A stretch of 64,000 bases of DNA from a virus, in IMG/VR virus record IMGVR_UViG_3300025093_000015, positions 1 through 64,000 of that record; one strand, 5' to 3'. Shown piece by piece: positions 47,696-57,453 of the stretch. The position numbers and the translations under genes are program-made. The notes beneath the pieces are model-generated. The model was not told the DNA's origin. It ran no database searches and saw only the letters and a list, made by a program, of their open reading frames with translations. Position 1 is the first letter of the stretch. Each line of letters begins with the position of its first letter.

Positions 47696-50461
47696 ATGAA
47701 AGTATTTAACGCTCTTCAATTAAAAAATGGTGCAAAAGCCAAAGAATCTAGATACCCGGCTACATCAAGTTTAACTCAACCTGTACAGTTTTTATCTGCA
47801 AAACGTAAAACTAATGATTGGGCTGCATGGAATTTAGATTGGCTTGAAGAACAAGGTATGGAGTTCTTAAGAAGAAATGCCAGAAAACTTTTAAAGAATT
47901 ATAAGCTAGCAAAAGGTATCATTGATAAGACAGATTATATTATTGAAGAGAATAATCAATATTCAGAACTTATTGATGTATTAACAGAAGAAGACAACTC
48001 AGCATTAGAGTTGAAGTTCTATCCTATAATCCCAAACGTAATTAACGTTCTCTCAGGAGAATTTTCTAAAAGATTTAATAAAGTTCAATTTAGAGCTGTA
48101 GATGATCTATCATATAATGAAATGATGGAACAGAAAAGATCTATGATTGAAGAAAATCTATTAGCTGATGCTGCAATACAAGTTCAACAAAAGTTAATTG
48201 AACAAGGTCTTGATCTTTCAGGAGAAGAAGCACAAAAAGCTCTTGCACCAGAACAATTAAAATCATTACCTGAAATAGAAGAATTTTTTCAAAAAGATTA
48301 TAGAAGCTTAGTAGAAGAATGGGCTAGTCATCAATTAAGAGTTGATGAAGAAAGATTTAAAATGCAGGAATTAGAAGAAAGAGGATTCCGTGACATGCTT
48401 ATATGTGATAGAGAATTTTGGCATTTTAAAATGATGGAAGATGACTATAAAGTAGAATTATGGAATCCAGTATTAACGTTCTACCAAAAGTCTCCAGACA
48501 CAAGATATATTTCAGAATCTAATTATGCAGGTAAGTGTGAGATGATGACAATATCAGATGTTATTGATAGTTATGGTTACTTGATGTCTAAAAAACAATT
48601 AGAGTCATTAGAATCAATACATCCTGCTAAATCTGCAATTTATATGAATCAACCAGTTCAAAATGATGGTTCATTCTATGATCCTACAAAATCTCATAAA
48701 TGGAACACACAATCTCCTTCATTAGGATATAGACAGTTTATGAGTAACTGGAATAAGTTTCCAGGTGGTGGAGGTGACATTGTATCACAAATCTTAGGTG
48801 AAGGTGAAGATCTTGCATCATATGGTAACACTGATCTTTTAAGAGTATCTACAATTTATTGGAAGACTCAAAGAAAGGTTGGGCATTTAACTAGAGTTAT
48901 GCCAGATGGTGAAGTAGAACAATTAATTATTGATGAAAACTGGAAACAGTCACACAAACCTATTTATAATACGCATCTATTCAAAGAGAAAACAAAAGAT
49001 AATCTTATTGAAGGAGAACATGTAGATTGGATATGGATTAATGAAGTATGGGGTGGAGTAAAAATAGGTAGAAACTTACCACATAGTTGGAGAACAGAAA
49101 TGTCATCTGATTTTGATCCAATATACTTAGGTATAAATAAAAAGAAACCAGGTAGAGTACAGTTTCAATTTAAAGGAGATAACAATCTTTATGGTTGTAA
49201 ACTACCTATTGAGGGAAGAGTATTCTCAGATAGAAATACGAGATCTACTTCTTTAGTAGACTTAATGAAACCATATCAAGTAGGATACAATATGGTTAAT
49301 AATCAAATTGCAGATATACTAGTAGATGAACTAGGAACTGTAATTATGTTTGATCAGAATGCATTACCACGTCACTCAATGGGAGAAGATTGGGGTAAGA
49401 ATAATATGGCAAAAGCATATGTAGCTATGAAGGACTTTGGTATGTTACCATTAGATACTTCTATAACAAACACAGAAAATGCTACAAACTTTAATCATTA
49501 TCAGACATTAAATCTTGAACAGTCAGGAAGATTAATGTCAAGAATACAATTAGCCAATCATTTTAAGCAACAAGCTTTTGATGCTATTGGTGTTAATCCA
49601 CAAAGATTAGGTGCACCAGTTGCTCAACAAACAGCTACAGGTGTAACACAAGCTATGAATCAATCATATGCACAAACAGAAATGTACTTTATACAACACT
49701 CAGATAATCTTATGCCAAGGGTACATCAGATGAGAACTGACTTATCACAATACTACCATAGTAAAATGCCTAGTGTTAGATTAAATTATATTTCTAGTGA
49801 AGCTGAAAAAGTAAACTTCCAAATAAATGGTACAGAATTATTAATGAGAGATTTTAATATTTTCTGTACAACAAGAACAAATCATAGATCTATATTAGAT
49901 CAACTTAAACAATTAGCAATGACTAATAACACATCAGGCGCAAGTATATTTGATCTTGGTGGTATTATTAAAGCTGACTCAATTGCAGAAGTTTCTAACA
50001 TTCTTAAAGGTGCTGAAGAAAAACAACAAGCTCAAAGACAACAAGAAATGCAACAACAACAGCAAATGCAACAGCAACAAATTGAAGCACAAGCTAAAGA
50101 AAAAGCTGCTGAACGTGAGTTCCAAGCTTCACAAAATGCTGAAGAACGTAAAAATGATCTTATGGTTGCAGAAATTAGAGCTGCTGGTTATGGTGCACAA
50201 ACTGATATTGATCAAAATGAGCAAAGTGATTTCCGTGATGCAATGCAAGATATGGAAAAAAGAGAGCAGTATAGAGAGCAAATGGACTTCAAAAGAGATG
50301 AAGCAATTAGAAGAGATTCTATGAGTCAAGCAAAAATGGATATTGATAGACAAAAATTACAAACTCAACGTGATATTGCAGCTACAAATCTAGAAATTGC
50401 TAGAGAGAATAAGAATAAATATGATGTTCAAAAATCCCCAAAAGACAAGGATAAAGAGTAA
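47696..50461 (+). CDS. Portal protein, crAss-like
   Basis: 921 residues. FYPIIPNVINVLSGEFSKRF then NKVQFRAVDDLSYNEMMEQK is the opening found in crAss-type portals; mid-part VELWNPVLTFYQKSPDTRYI; MVNNQIADILVDELGTVI and a Gln-rich end (QQQQMQQQQIEAQAKEKAAE) that would be helical. Portals form the dodecameric ring through which DNA is packed. Placed between terminase and scaffold. Length is above typical for podophage portals because of the Gln-rich tail. Confidence 0.85.
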   Translation: MKVFNALQLKNGAKAKESRYPATSSLTQPVQFLSAKRKTNDWAAWNLDWLEEQGMEFLRRNARKLLKNYKLAKGIIDKTDYIIEENNQYSELIDVLTEEDNSALELKFYPIIPNVINVLSGEFSKRFNKVQFRAVDDLSYNEMMEQKRSMIEENLLADAAIQVQQKLIEQGLDLSGEEAQKALAPEQLKSLPEIEEFFQKDYRSLVEEWASHQLRVDEERFKMQELEERGFRDMLICDREFWHFKMMEDDYKVELWNPVLTFYQKSPDTRYISESNYAGKCEMMTISDVIDSYGYLMSKKQLESLESIHPAKSAIYMNQPVQNDGSFYDPTKSHKWNTQSPSLGYRQFMSNWNKFPGGGGDIVSQILGEGEDLASYGNTDLLRVSTIYWKTQRKVGHLTRVMPDGEVEQLIIDENWKQSHKPIYNTHLFKEKTKDNLIEGEHVDWIWINEVWGGVKIGRNLPHSWRTEMSSDFDPIYLGINKKKPGRVQFQFKGDNNLYGCKLPIEGRVFSDRNTRSTSLVDLMKPYQVGYNMVNNQIADILVDELGTVIMFDQNALPRHSMGEDWGKNNMAKAYVAMKDFGMLPLDTSITNTENATNFNHYQTLNLEQSGRLMSRIQLANHFKQQAFDAIGVNPQRLGAPVAQQTATGVTQAMNQSYAQTEMYFIQHSDNLMPRVHQMRTDLSQYYHSKMPSVRLNYISSEAEKVNFQINGTELLMRDFNIFCTTRTNHRSILDQLKQLAMTNNTSGASIFDLGGIIKADSIAEVSNILKGAEEKQQAQRQQEMQQQQQMQQQQIEAQAKEKAAEREFQASQNAEERKNDLMVAEIRAAGYGAQTDIDQNEQSDFRDAMQDMEKREQYREQMDFKRDEAIRRDSMSQAKMDIDRQKLQTQRDIAATNLEIARENKNKYDVQKSPKDKDKE

Positions 50462-50535
50462 GAATAATATACTTAGCTATATACTACAAAAAACTTTAGT
50501 AGATTTTCAAATTTTTAAGGTTTAAATAAAAAAAA

Positions 50536-50552
50536 CTTAGTATATTATATAT
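50536..50552 (+). promoter_or_regulatory. Putative phage promoter (GTATATTAT core)
   Basis: CTTAGTATATTATATATG is 31 bases before the scaffold-like gene at 50584. Marks the start of the capsid-tail operon after the portal gene. Confidence 0.6.
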
Positions 50553-50583
50553 GTAATCATTAACATTAAAACCAATAATAGTT

Positions 50584-51870
50584 ATGGCTGAAACAAAAAC
50601 AGTAGAAACCAAAGTAGAAAAGGTAGAGGTAAACCTTGATGAAATTTTTAACGGAGCTCCAGGTGCGGAGTCAATAACATTACCGGAAGAAGAATCAAAA
50701 AAACCTAACGTATTTAGTAGAAAAAAAGATGTTGACATGTCATTTATTGACAAACCAGTAGCTGAAGAAACTAAAGAAGAAGAAAAACCAGAAGCTACAG
50801 AAGAAACGTCTGAAGTAGTTGAGGAGAAAAAAGAAAAGAAAGAAACTGTTACTCCTGATCAGATTGATGAAATCTTAGGAGATAATCAAGAAGAAGAAGA
50901 AGTAACAGCAGAAACTGAAACAAAGAAGAGAGGTAGAAAACCAATCAGCGGAGTTTCAGATGTCTTCAAAAAGTTAATTGATGAAGAAAAACTTTTAGCT
51001 TTTGATGACGGAAAGGAGTTAGAAGACTATACTGCAAAAGATTGGCAAGAGCTTATTCAGGCTAATTTAGATGAAAGAGCAAATGCAGTAAGAAGAGAAA
51101 CTCCAAAACAGTTCTTTGACAGTTTACCACAGGAACTTCAAATTGCAGCAAGATATGTTGCAGATGGAGGTACTGATCTTAAAGGAATATTTAAAGCATT
51201 ATCAGTTGTTGAAGAAACAAGAGATCTCAATGTAAAAGAAGTGAAAGATCAGAAGCACATAATTAGAGAATATTTATCTGCAACTGGTTACGGAACACAA
51301 GAAGAAATTGATGAAGAGATTGAAGTATGGTCTGATTTAGGAAAACTAGAGCAACAAGCCATGAAGTTTAAACCTAAATTAGATAAAATGCAAGAGCAAG
51401 TTGTTGCTAGAAAACTTCAAGAACAAGACATGAAGAAAAAACAACAACAACAAGCTTCTCAAAACTATATGCAAAATGTATATAACACACTTAAAGATGG
51501 TAAAGTAGGTGATATTAAAGTAGATAAGAAAGTTCAATCCTTCTTATATAATGGTTTAGTTAATCCAGCTTATCCTTCAATTAGTGGACAAAATACAAAC
51601 TTGTTAGGTCATTTGTTAGAAAAGTATCAGTTTGTTGAACCAAACTATAGTATTGTAACTGAAGCATTATGGTTGCTTGCTGATCCAAAAGGATACAAAG
51701 CTAACATTATGAAAATAGGTGAAAATAAAGCTGTTGAAAAAACAGTTAGAAAACTTAAAACAGCACAAAGTAATAGAGCAAATGCTGCAGCTGTACAAGA
51801 AGAAACACCTCAAAAAAGACAAACAAGAAAATTACCAAGAGGTAATAAAAATATTTTTAAAAGAATTTAA
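50584..51870 (+). CDS. Scaffold-like head assembly protein
   Basis: 428 residues. Acidic, disordered N-terminus (Glu-rich, residues 25-115, EEEKPEATEETSEVVEEKKE), then helical charged regions (LQEQDMKKKQQQQASQN) and a basic C-terminus (RQTRKLPRGNKNIFKRI). Position between portal and capsid and this composition are typical of scaffolds. No protease motif is visible. Preceded by a promoter-like motif. Confidence 0.6.
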   Translation: MAETKTVETKVEKVEVNLDEIFNGAPGAESITLPEEESKKPNVFSRKKDVDMSFIDKPVAEETKEEEKPEATEETSEVVEEKKEKKETVTPDQIDEILGDNQEEEEVTAETETKKRGRKPISGVSDVFKKLIDEEKLLAFDDGKELEDYTAKDWQELIQANLDERANAVRRETPKQFFDSLPQELQIAARYVADGGTDLKGIFKALSVVEETRDLNVKEVKDQKHIIREYLSATGYGTQEEIDEEIEVWSDLGKLEQQAMKFKPKLDKMQEQVVARKLQEQDMKKKQQQQASQNYMQNVYNTLKDGKVGDIKVDKKVQSFLYNGLVNPAYPSISGQNTNLLGHLLEKYQFVEPNYSIVTEALWLLADPKGYKANIMKIGENKAVEKTVRKLKTAQSNRANAAAVQEETPQKRQTRKLPRGNKNIFKRI

Positions 51871-51911
51871 CAATAAACAATTAATTATTAACTAAACTAA
51901 ATTTTTAAATC

Positions 51912-52295
51912 ATGGCAAAAAATCCAAAAATTCATACGGTTACCTGTAAATATGTCTTTGCAGACGATGGTGCTGGTTCAACTTCAGCAACTACAGCATT
52001 AGCAGATACAGGTTTCATTCCAAAAGGTGCACAAATACTACGTGTTGGTGCTTTTTGTAAAACAGCATTAGCAGGATCAGGTGGTGGTCTTGAGCTTTAT
52101 GCAGAAGGTACAGATGGTACTGATTCTGTAAAAGTTGCAACATTTGCAGGTGGTACATTTGCAGCGAATGGTGATGCAGAAACATCAACAGTTACAGGTG
52201 CAATTATAACAGAAGAATCTGATTTTGCAATTAAGATGGTAACTGCGGTAGCATCAGCAGGAGATATAACTTTTGTAATAGAATACATAAACTAA
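51912..52295 (+). CDS. Small head (decoration) protein
   Basis: 127 residues. Ala/Gly/Thr-rich beta strands: IHTVTCKYVFADDGAGSTSA, IPKGAQILRVGAFCKTALAG and VASAGDITFVIEYIN. Between scaffold and capsid genes, where small decoration or cement proteins lie. Role inferred from position and composition. Confidence 0.6.
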   Translation: MAKNPKIHTVTCKYVFADDGAGSTSATTALADTGFIPKGAQILRVGAFCKTALAGSGGGLELYAEGTDGTDSVKVATFAGGTFAANGDAETSTVTGAIITEESDFAIKMVTAVASAGDITFVIEYIN

Positions 52296-52330
52296 TTAAA
52301 TTAATATTAACTTTAAAACAATAATCAATT

Positions 52331-53965
52331 ATGGCAACTCCAGTATTAAATAATGGGATTTTCCTAAGAGATACAAACTACAAAGCTAGTTCTCATGTTG
52401 ATTCTTACCACTTAACAGCAATGTTAGGATCTGCAGAACCTATGGATATGGGTCCTGTTGATTTGTGGGCAATGACACAAAAGGTTGAAATGCCTTTGTA
52501 TCAGTTAGCTTCATTTGGTGGACAGAATACAATTATGGTTGACAATGCACGTGGTGAGTATAAATGGCAAACTCCTATTGCACAAGACCTTCCTTACTCT
52601 CTAGGTAAAATTGACGGTGTCACTGACGCTGATGGAACAGTTAGAGGTATAGATGGTAAAACTTTTAAAATTCTTTTAAGTAAGAGAGCATTTGGTCACG
52701 GTGATATTATTACTTATGACAAGTACAATGGTAAAGAACTTTACGTTACTGCGGATGATATTCTTCCTTCAGGTGACGGATTTGTTTATACTGTACAACT
52801 TGTAAACAATGATAACACTGCTGGTCTAGCTGACAAATACCTTAAGTCAGGAACTAAATTCTTTAGAAAAGGTTCTGCAAGAGGTGAGTACGGTGAAAGA
52901 TTTTCAGATATTCAAACAGGAACTGGTTTCAGAGAATTCTACAACTTTGTAGGAGGAGCTGAAGCACACGTTCACTATTCAGTTTCTTCAAGAGCAGACT
53001 TAATGCTTAAAGGAGGAATGAATGCTGACGGTTCTATTCCTGTAACTGAGATTTGGAGAACATTTGACCAAGACGTTGATCCTTCTGTATCTTCTTTAGA
53101 GAGCATGGTAGAGATCATGGGTGCTGATTACGTGAAGAGAGCATTTGATAATGGTTCATTATCTAGAACTTTCTTAACTAACTTAGAAGCAGCACACCTT
53201 AACAAAATTGCTAGTGACATTGAAACTTACTTAATGTGGGGTCACGGTGGTAGAGTTAGACAAGACGGTCCAGATGACATCAGAATGTCAGTTGGTCTTT
53301 GGAAGCAATTAGACAACTCTTACAAGAGAATCTATAACAAGTCTTCTTTCAGCTTAGATATGTTTAAAACTGAGCTTTACAACTTCTACCAAGGTAAAGT
53401 TGAATTAGAAGGACCAGATCCACAAAGAACATTAATTGTTCAGACTGGTATTGGTGGTATGAAGCTTGTTAATGATGCAATTGCTAAAGAAGCTGCAGGT
53501 CTAGGAACTGCTTATGTAACTAATACTGATCAAATTGGTATGGTAACTGGTAGTGGAATGGACTTAGGTTTTGGATATGCATTCACTTCTTATGTAATTC
53601 CTTTCTTGGCAAACGTAAGATTTGTATTGAATCCTGCATTTGATAACCTACATACTAATGACATTGAGAATCCACTTATTGATGGAAGACCATTAAGCTC
53701 ATACAGCTTTATTATCTTTGACATCACTGAGTCTGGTAATGACAATATTCACTTATTGAAATTATCTTGGGATAATGCATTAAAATGGTTCTACCAAAAT
53801 GGTACTATGGACTATATGGGAAGAACTCAAGGTTTTGCATCATCAGGTAACTTTAATGGATACCGTGTAATGATGACACAAACTATGCCTTCAGTATGGG
53901 TAAAAGACCCAACTAAGGTTCTTAAAATTGTAATGAAGAATCCAATAACAGGAGGATCATTCTAA
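52331..53965 (+). CDS. Major capsid protein
   Basis: 544 residues. Early ATVLNNGIF-type start (MATPVLNNGIFLRDTNYKAS), ending VMKNPITGGSF. It carries more TTC, AAC and GAC codons than its neighbours, the usual trace of a highly expressed gene. Place after the scaffold and decoration genes, length and strong downstream terminator fit the main shell protein of HK97 fold. No short motif proves it. crAss-like head order. Confidence 0.75.
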   Translation: MATPVLNNGIFLRDTNYKASSHVDSYHLTAMLGSAEPMDMGPVDLWAMTQKVEMPLYQLASFGGQNTIMVDNARGEYKWQTPIAQDLPYSLGKIDGVTDADGTVRGIDGKTFKILLSKRAFGHGDIITYDKYNGKELYVTADDILPSGDGFVYTVQLVNNDNTAGLADKYLKSGTKFFRKGSARGEYGERFSDIQTGTGFREFYNFVGGAEAHVHYSVSSRADLMLKGGMNADGSIPVTEIWRTFDQDVDPSVSSLESMVEIMGADYVKRAFDNGSLSRTFLTNLEAAHLNKIASDIETYLMWGHGGRVRQDGPDDIRMSVGLWKQLDNSYKRIYNKSSFSLDMFKTELYNFYQGKVELEGPDPQRTLIVQTGIGGMKLVNDAIAKEAAGLGTAYVTNTDQIGMVTGSGMDLGFGYAFTSYVIPFLANVRFVLNPAFDNLHTNDIENPLIDGRPLSSYSFIIFDITESGNDNIHLLKLSWDNALKWFYQNGTMDYMGRTQGFASSGNFNGYRVMMTQTMPSVWVKDPTKVLKIVMKNPITGGSF

Positions 53966-53980
53966 TATTTATTTTGATAA

Positions 53981-54019
53981 TGGGGAGGGTAATTAAACTC
54001 TCCCCAATATCTTTTTTTT
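53981..54019 (+). terminator. Rho-independent terminator after the capsid gene
   Basis: TGGGGAG-GG (53981-53989) pairs with CTCTCCCCA (53998-54006) in a nine-pair stem with one G-U pair, loop of eight bases, then eight T (54012-54019). It should reduce expression of the downstream genes relative to the capsid. Confidence 0.9.
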
Positions 54020-54047
54020 AAACTATAAACCAATAATTAATTTAAAG

Positions 54048-55124
54048 ATGGCTAAAAAACAAAACATTAAACCAACAGAACAAGTAATAGAGAATACTAC
54101 AACACCAGTAGAACCTATTACTGAAATAACAATGATTGAAAAATATCAAGAAGGTAAAAATCAATCAATTGCAATACGTACTTTTTTTGATGGATCCAAT
54201 GAAAATATGGGTCTTGAAAATTATGGTATGTCACTTTTTGAAGGTGTAGTTCATGAAGAAGAATTATCATGTCTTGAAATCAATGGTATTAAAAGATATG
54301 TTACAGGCTTAAATGAATTTGCTCCTGAAATAAAGAAACTACCTCCTCAAAAGAGAGTAGCAAAAATAAATGAAATTAGAAAGGCTGTTGCAGTACTTGA
54401 AAGAGATCTTGCAGCTAATATAATTGATCCAGAAGATCCAGAGTTTTGGAATAAAGTAAAATTACTTAGACATGATAATCATGAATTCTGGGGAAAAATT
54501 AGCATTAGAGTAGGTAATGATCCAATTTATTTAGATCCTTCAACAGATCCTTATGATCTAATAAAATTATATGCAATTGAAGCAGGTGGCTTTTCTATTG
54601 TTGCACCAAATTTAAAAACAGCAAAAGGAACACCAGGTTGTAAATTTTATTTAGATAAACTAGAAGATACTGTTGGTACAAGAACAGAATTATCTAAATT
54701 AAGAAATAGAGCTTTAGCAGCACTAACAACTATGTTTGATTCAGAAAATAAAAAATTATTTTATGTTGCAAAAGTTTGTGATGCTAATAGTACACAATAT
54801 AATAATTCAACTGCGCATGATGTAATCTATGAAAATATGGATGCATTTATTCATGGTGATGGTCATGATAGAAATCAAAGAAGAGCAGCACAAATGTTCT
54901 TAGATACTTCAAGACTTTCTATGGAAGATTTAAAGTTGAAAGCTATTATTAAAGATGCTAGTGCATATGGTGTTATTACAAATAAAGCAGATGGATGGAT
55001 TTATTTAGGAAGTGTTAAGCTTGGTAAATCATCTGATTCATGTGTTGAGTTTTTAAAGAACCCGTTAAATGAAGAACATTTAGCATCTATTCAAAGTCAA
55101 GTTGAATATTACTGGACAATGTAA
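54048..55124 (+). CDS. Unknown structural protein (358 aa)
   Basis: 358 residues. QEGKNQSIAIRTFFDGSNEN, LRHDNHEFWGKISIRVGNDP then YLDPSTDPYDLIKLYAIEAG, and a helical C-terminal part (LDTSRLSMEDLKLKAIIKDA). Lies between the capsid and the adaptor genes, so it is likely a head-completion or connector protein. No family recognised. Confidence 0.55.
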   Translation: MAKKQNIKPTEQVIENTTTPVEPITEITMIEKYQEGKNQSIAIRTFFDGSNENMGLENYGMSLFEGVVHEEELSCLEINGIKRYVTGLNEFAPEIKKLPPQKRVAKINEIRKAVAVLERDLAANIIDPEDPEFWNKVKLLRHDNHEFWGKISIRVGNDPIYLDPSTDPYDLIKLYAIEAGGFSIVAPNLKTAKGTPGCKFYLDKLEDTVGTRTELSKLRNRALAALTTMFDSENKKLFYVAKVCDANSTQYNNSTAHDVIYENMDAFIHGDGHDRNQRRAAQMFLDTSRLSMEDLKLKAIIKDASAYGVITNKADGWIYLGSVKLGKSSDSCVEFLKNPLNEEHLASIQSQVEYYWTM

Positions 55125-55126
55125 TT

Positions 55127-55864
55127 ATGAATAATACTACACTACAATTAAAATTTAGACAAAGGCTTAATAAAATAGCTAGTAATGACTATGATAACAT
55201 AGAGTGCTGGCAGATTGTTGAGGCATTTAATAAAGCACAAGTTGAATGGTGTAGAAGACAATTACATGGTAATAATATGTATAAAGAAGGAGATGAGATG
55301 TCTAAAAGAAGAATTGATGATCTCCAACCTTTATTAAGAGATATTAGTTTTGCATTTGTTAATCAACCTACATATATACAGTCTACATCTTTTCCTGATG
55401 ATTATTTTGAATACAAAAGAATGACAGTTGAAGCTATCTCAGAATGCTGTCCTGCAGAGAAAATTAAAACTGCTTCTGGTTTAAGATCAAAAGGAAGAGA
55501 TATGACGGTATATCTTTCAGAAGAAGCTAATGTAGATCTTATAATGAGAGATCCTCTTAAAAGACCTGATTTTGAATGGGGAGAAACATATTGTACTATA
55601 CAAGGTAATAGGTTAAGAGTATACAAAAGAGATTTTGATATTATTAATCCTACTTTAACATATTATAGACAACCTAGAAATATTCAAATAGAAGGTTGTG
55701 TTGATCCATATACATTAGTGCAATCACCTGTAGATGTTGAATGTGAATTTAAAGATGATGTTGTTGAATTAATTATTGATGAAGCAGTATCAGTAATTGC
55801 AGGTGATATAAATGATATAAATCAATATGTTAGAGGTTCAGCAAGTGCAGAAAAAAATAATTAA
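55127..55864 (+). CDS. Head-tail adaptor (neck) protein
   Basis: 245 residues. LQLKFRQRLNKIASNDYDNI, WQIVEAFNKAQVEWCRRQLH, TSFPDDYFEYKRMTVEAISE, YYRQPRNIQIEGCVDPYT then VDVECEFKDDVVELIIDEAV. The 'Dd...F.........W........' start and the P-D-D-Y-F-x-x motif and C-terminal E-F-x-D-D-x-V-x-L-I-I-D resemble connector proteins of the gp4/adaptor kind that sit under the portal. Two bases after the upstream gene. Confidence 0.65.
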   Translation: MNNTTLQLKFRQRLNKIASNDYDNIECWQIVEAFNKAQVEWCRRQLHGNNMYKEGDEMSKRRIDDLQPLLRDISFAFVNQPTYIQSTSFPDDYFEYKRMTVEAISECCPAEKIKTASGLRSKGRDMTVYLSEEANVDLIMRDPLKRPDFEWGETYCTIQGNRLRVYKRDFDIINPTLTYYRQPRNIQIEGCVDPYTLVQSPVDVECEFKDDVVELIIDEAVSVIAGDINDINQYVRGSASAEKNN

Positions 55865-55885
55865 TATATGAGGTAAATACATTTT

Positions 55886-55904
55886 TATTTTGTATATTAT
55901 TAAT
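55886..55904 (+). promoter_or_regulatory. Putative phage promoter (GTATATTAT core)
   Basis: TATTTTGTATATTATTAATG, 57 bases before the ATG at 55961. Same nine-base core as the other sites; it sits after the adaptor gene and before the probable tail gene. Confidence 0.6.
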
Positions 55905-55960
55905 GTATCACTATGATACAACTATATATCAATATTTATTAACTTTTAAAAAAAGAAATT

Positions 55961-57328
55961 ATGGCTTATTTTAATCATGCGTTTTGCAAAGCTTTCTTAG
56001 CAAAGACGCACAACCAAGATACTACTAAAGCATCTCAGGATTTAACTACTGGGAATGTAGCTCTTCTTGGTGCAGACTACAAAGTTCTTGACGCTGCTGG
56101 CGTTGCAGGAACAAATGGCGGTATTTATATTGCTACTGGTTCTTTTATGGCTAATGACAAGATTGGAAACAATCCTGGTCATGGTGGATATAAAGAGTCA
56201 ATTAAATCAAAAATGATTCTAAAGAAATATATCTCTGATATGTGGATTTCAGAATGTAATGATGAAACTGCAGCTACTGCTGAAATTATTATCAAACCTA
56301 CTGCAGCAAATAAATCTTGCTTCCCATGTGGTTCTGATCCAATTTTTAGAGTAGATATTAAAGGTACTGCAGCATTAAGATTATTGAATCACAATGCTTA
56401 TGCTTCTTTATCTGGATCACTTCCAATGTTACAAGATGGTCAAAAAAATGCAGGTGGTACTGCACTAACACATCCAGCTAATGGTGTAGACATGTGTTGT
56501 GTTGAGCAATCTACTAGTAAATCAGGTATTGCTCCATCTATTGTTGCTGCTAACTTAAGAGATCAATTTAATAATGATCCAATCTTAAAGAATTTTGGTA
56601 CAGCTAAATTAACACAATCTGTGGGTGGTGCTGCTTATGCTGATCCAACTCTTGCGCAAGAAAATGCAATTTATGCAGGTGGTGCAGCTGGTATTAATGG
56701 TGATGGTACTTGGTTAGTAGATACACTATACAAAGTTACTATTACACTTAAAACTAGTTGTGAATTACAAACTCAATTCTCTTCTTGTTCATTTGATACT
56801 AGAGATTTCTATTTAATGGGAGGTCTTAAAGCATCTATTGATTTACAAGATGAAGTAGGTAATCCATGTGTTGCTTGTCAAGGATATGTTATTGAGTCTG
56901 AAACTGAATTTAAGCAAAGAAGAACTTCAGCTGAAACTGCTGCAAGAGATATTCTTTTAACTGAAGGATACAGACAATCTCCTTACAACCAAGGAAACAA
57001 AGACTCTGCAAGATTTAGAGAAATTGAGCAAATGTCTGGTATTGTTGATGAGGTAGGTAGAGATGCTACTGCTACTCCATGTACAGGTAAATACAGAGTA
57101 TATCACTTAGTACACAATGTTCCAAGATTTAACAACCCATCTGGAGTATTTGATAATGATCAGTATGTATACAGATTATATGTTCCATGTACTGGTGCTT
57201 CTGCAGCAACTACATCATTAGATGCTGACTGGTTAGCATTAGCACAAGATGCAAATGTACAGAAGTTTGATGGTTCAGGACCTGTAACATCTGTAGCAGA
57301 TCTAGTTAAAAAAGGTGGTGACATTTAA
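55961..57328 (+). CDS. Putative tail tube or sheath-like protein
   Basis: 455 residues, rich in Cys, Ala, Gly and Thr. KSKMILKKYISDMWISECND, KPTAANKSCFPCGSDPIFRV, CFNSCSFDTRDFYLMGGLK-type strands, EFKQRRTSAETAARDILLTE then GYRQSPYNQGNKDSARFREI, ending with a 'D.YRLYVPCTG' strand. Between head and large tail genes, strongly promoted and terminated: an abundant tail shaft protein is the most likely role, by position. Not matched to a known family. Confidence 0.5.
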   Translation: MAYFNHAFCKAFLAKTHNQDTTKASQDLTTGNVALLGADYKVLDAAGVAGTNGGIYIATGSFMANDKIGNNPGHGGYKESIKSKMILKKYISDMWISECNDETAATAEIIIKPTAANKSCFPCGSDPIFRVDIKGTAALRLLNHNAYASLSGSLPMLQDGQKNAGGTALTHPANGVDMCCVEQSTSKSGIAPSIVAANLRDQFNNDPILKNFGTAKLTQSVGGAAYADPTLAQENAIYAGGAAGINGDGTWLVDTLYKVTITLKTSCELQTQFSSCSFDTRDFYLMGGLKASIDLQDEVGNPCVACQGYVIESETEFKQRRTSAETAARDILLTEGYRQSPYNQGNKDSARFREIEQMSGIVDEVGRDATATPCTGKYRVYHLVHNVPRFNNPSGVFDNDQYVYRLYVPCTGASAATTSLDADWLALAQDANVQKFDGSGPVTSVADLVKKGGDI

Positions 57329-57358
57329 TAGTTAACACTATATATACACAATTAAAGG

Positions 57359-57387
57359 AGGGGTGGATTAAATTCTACCCCTTTTTT
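57359..57387 (+). terminator. Rho-independent terminator
   Basis: AGGGGT (57359-57364) pairs with ACCCCT (57377-57382), loop GGATTAAATTCT, then five more T (57383-57387). It ends the transcript of the probable tail-shaft gene. Confidence 0.9.
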
Positions 57388-57404
57388 ATTTCATTTAGTG
57401 TATA

Positions 57405-57425
57405 AAATTTTGTATATTATTATTG
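57405..57425 (+). promoter_or_regulatory. Putative phage promoter (GTATATTAT core)
   Basis: AAATTTTGTATATTATTATTG lies 29 bases before the ATG at 57454 and just after the terminator. Confidence 0.6.
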
Positions 57426-57453
57426 AGTATTGTATATAATAAATTGAAAACTT

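Noticed and set aside
51912-52295. Phage RNA polymerase or sigma factor as reader of the GTATATTAT promoters
   Set aside because: I looked for the motifs throughout the window and found no such gene; it may lie outside the window or host polymerase may be used.
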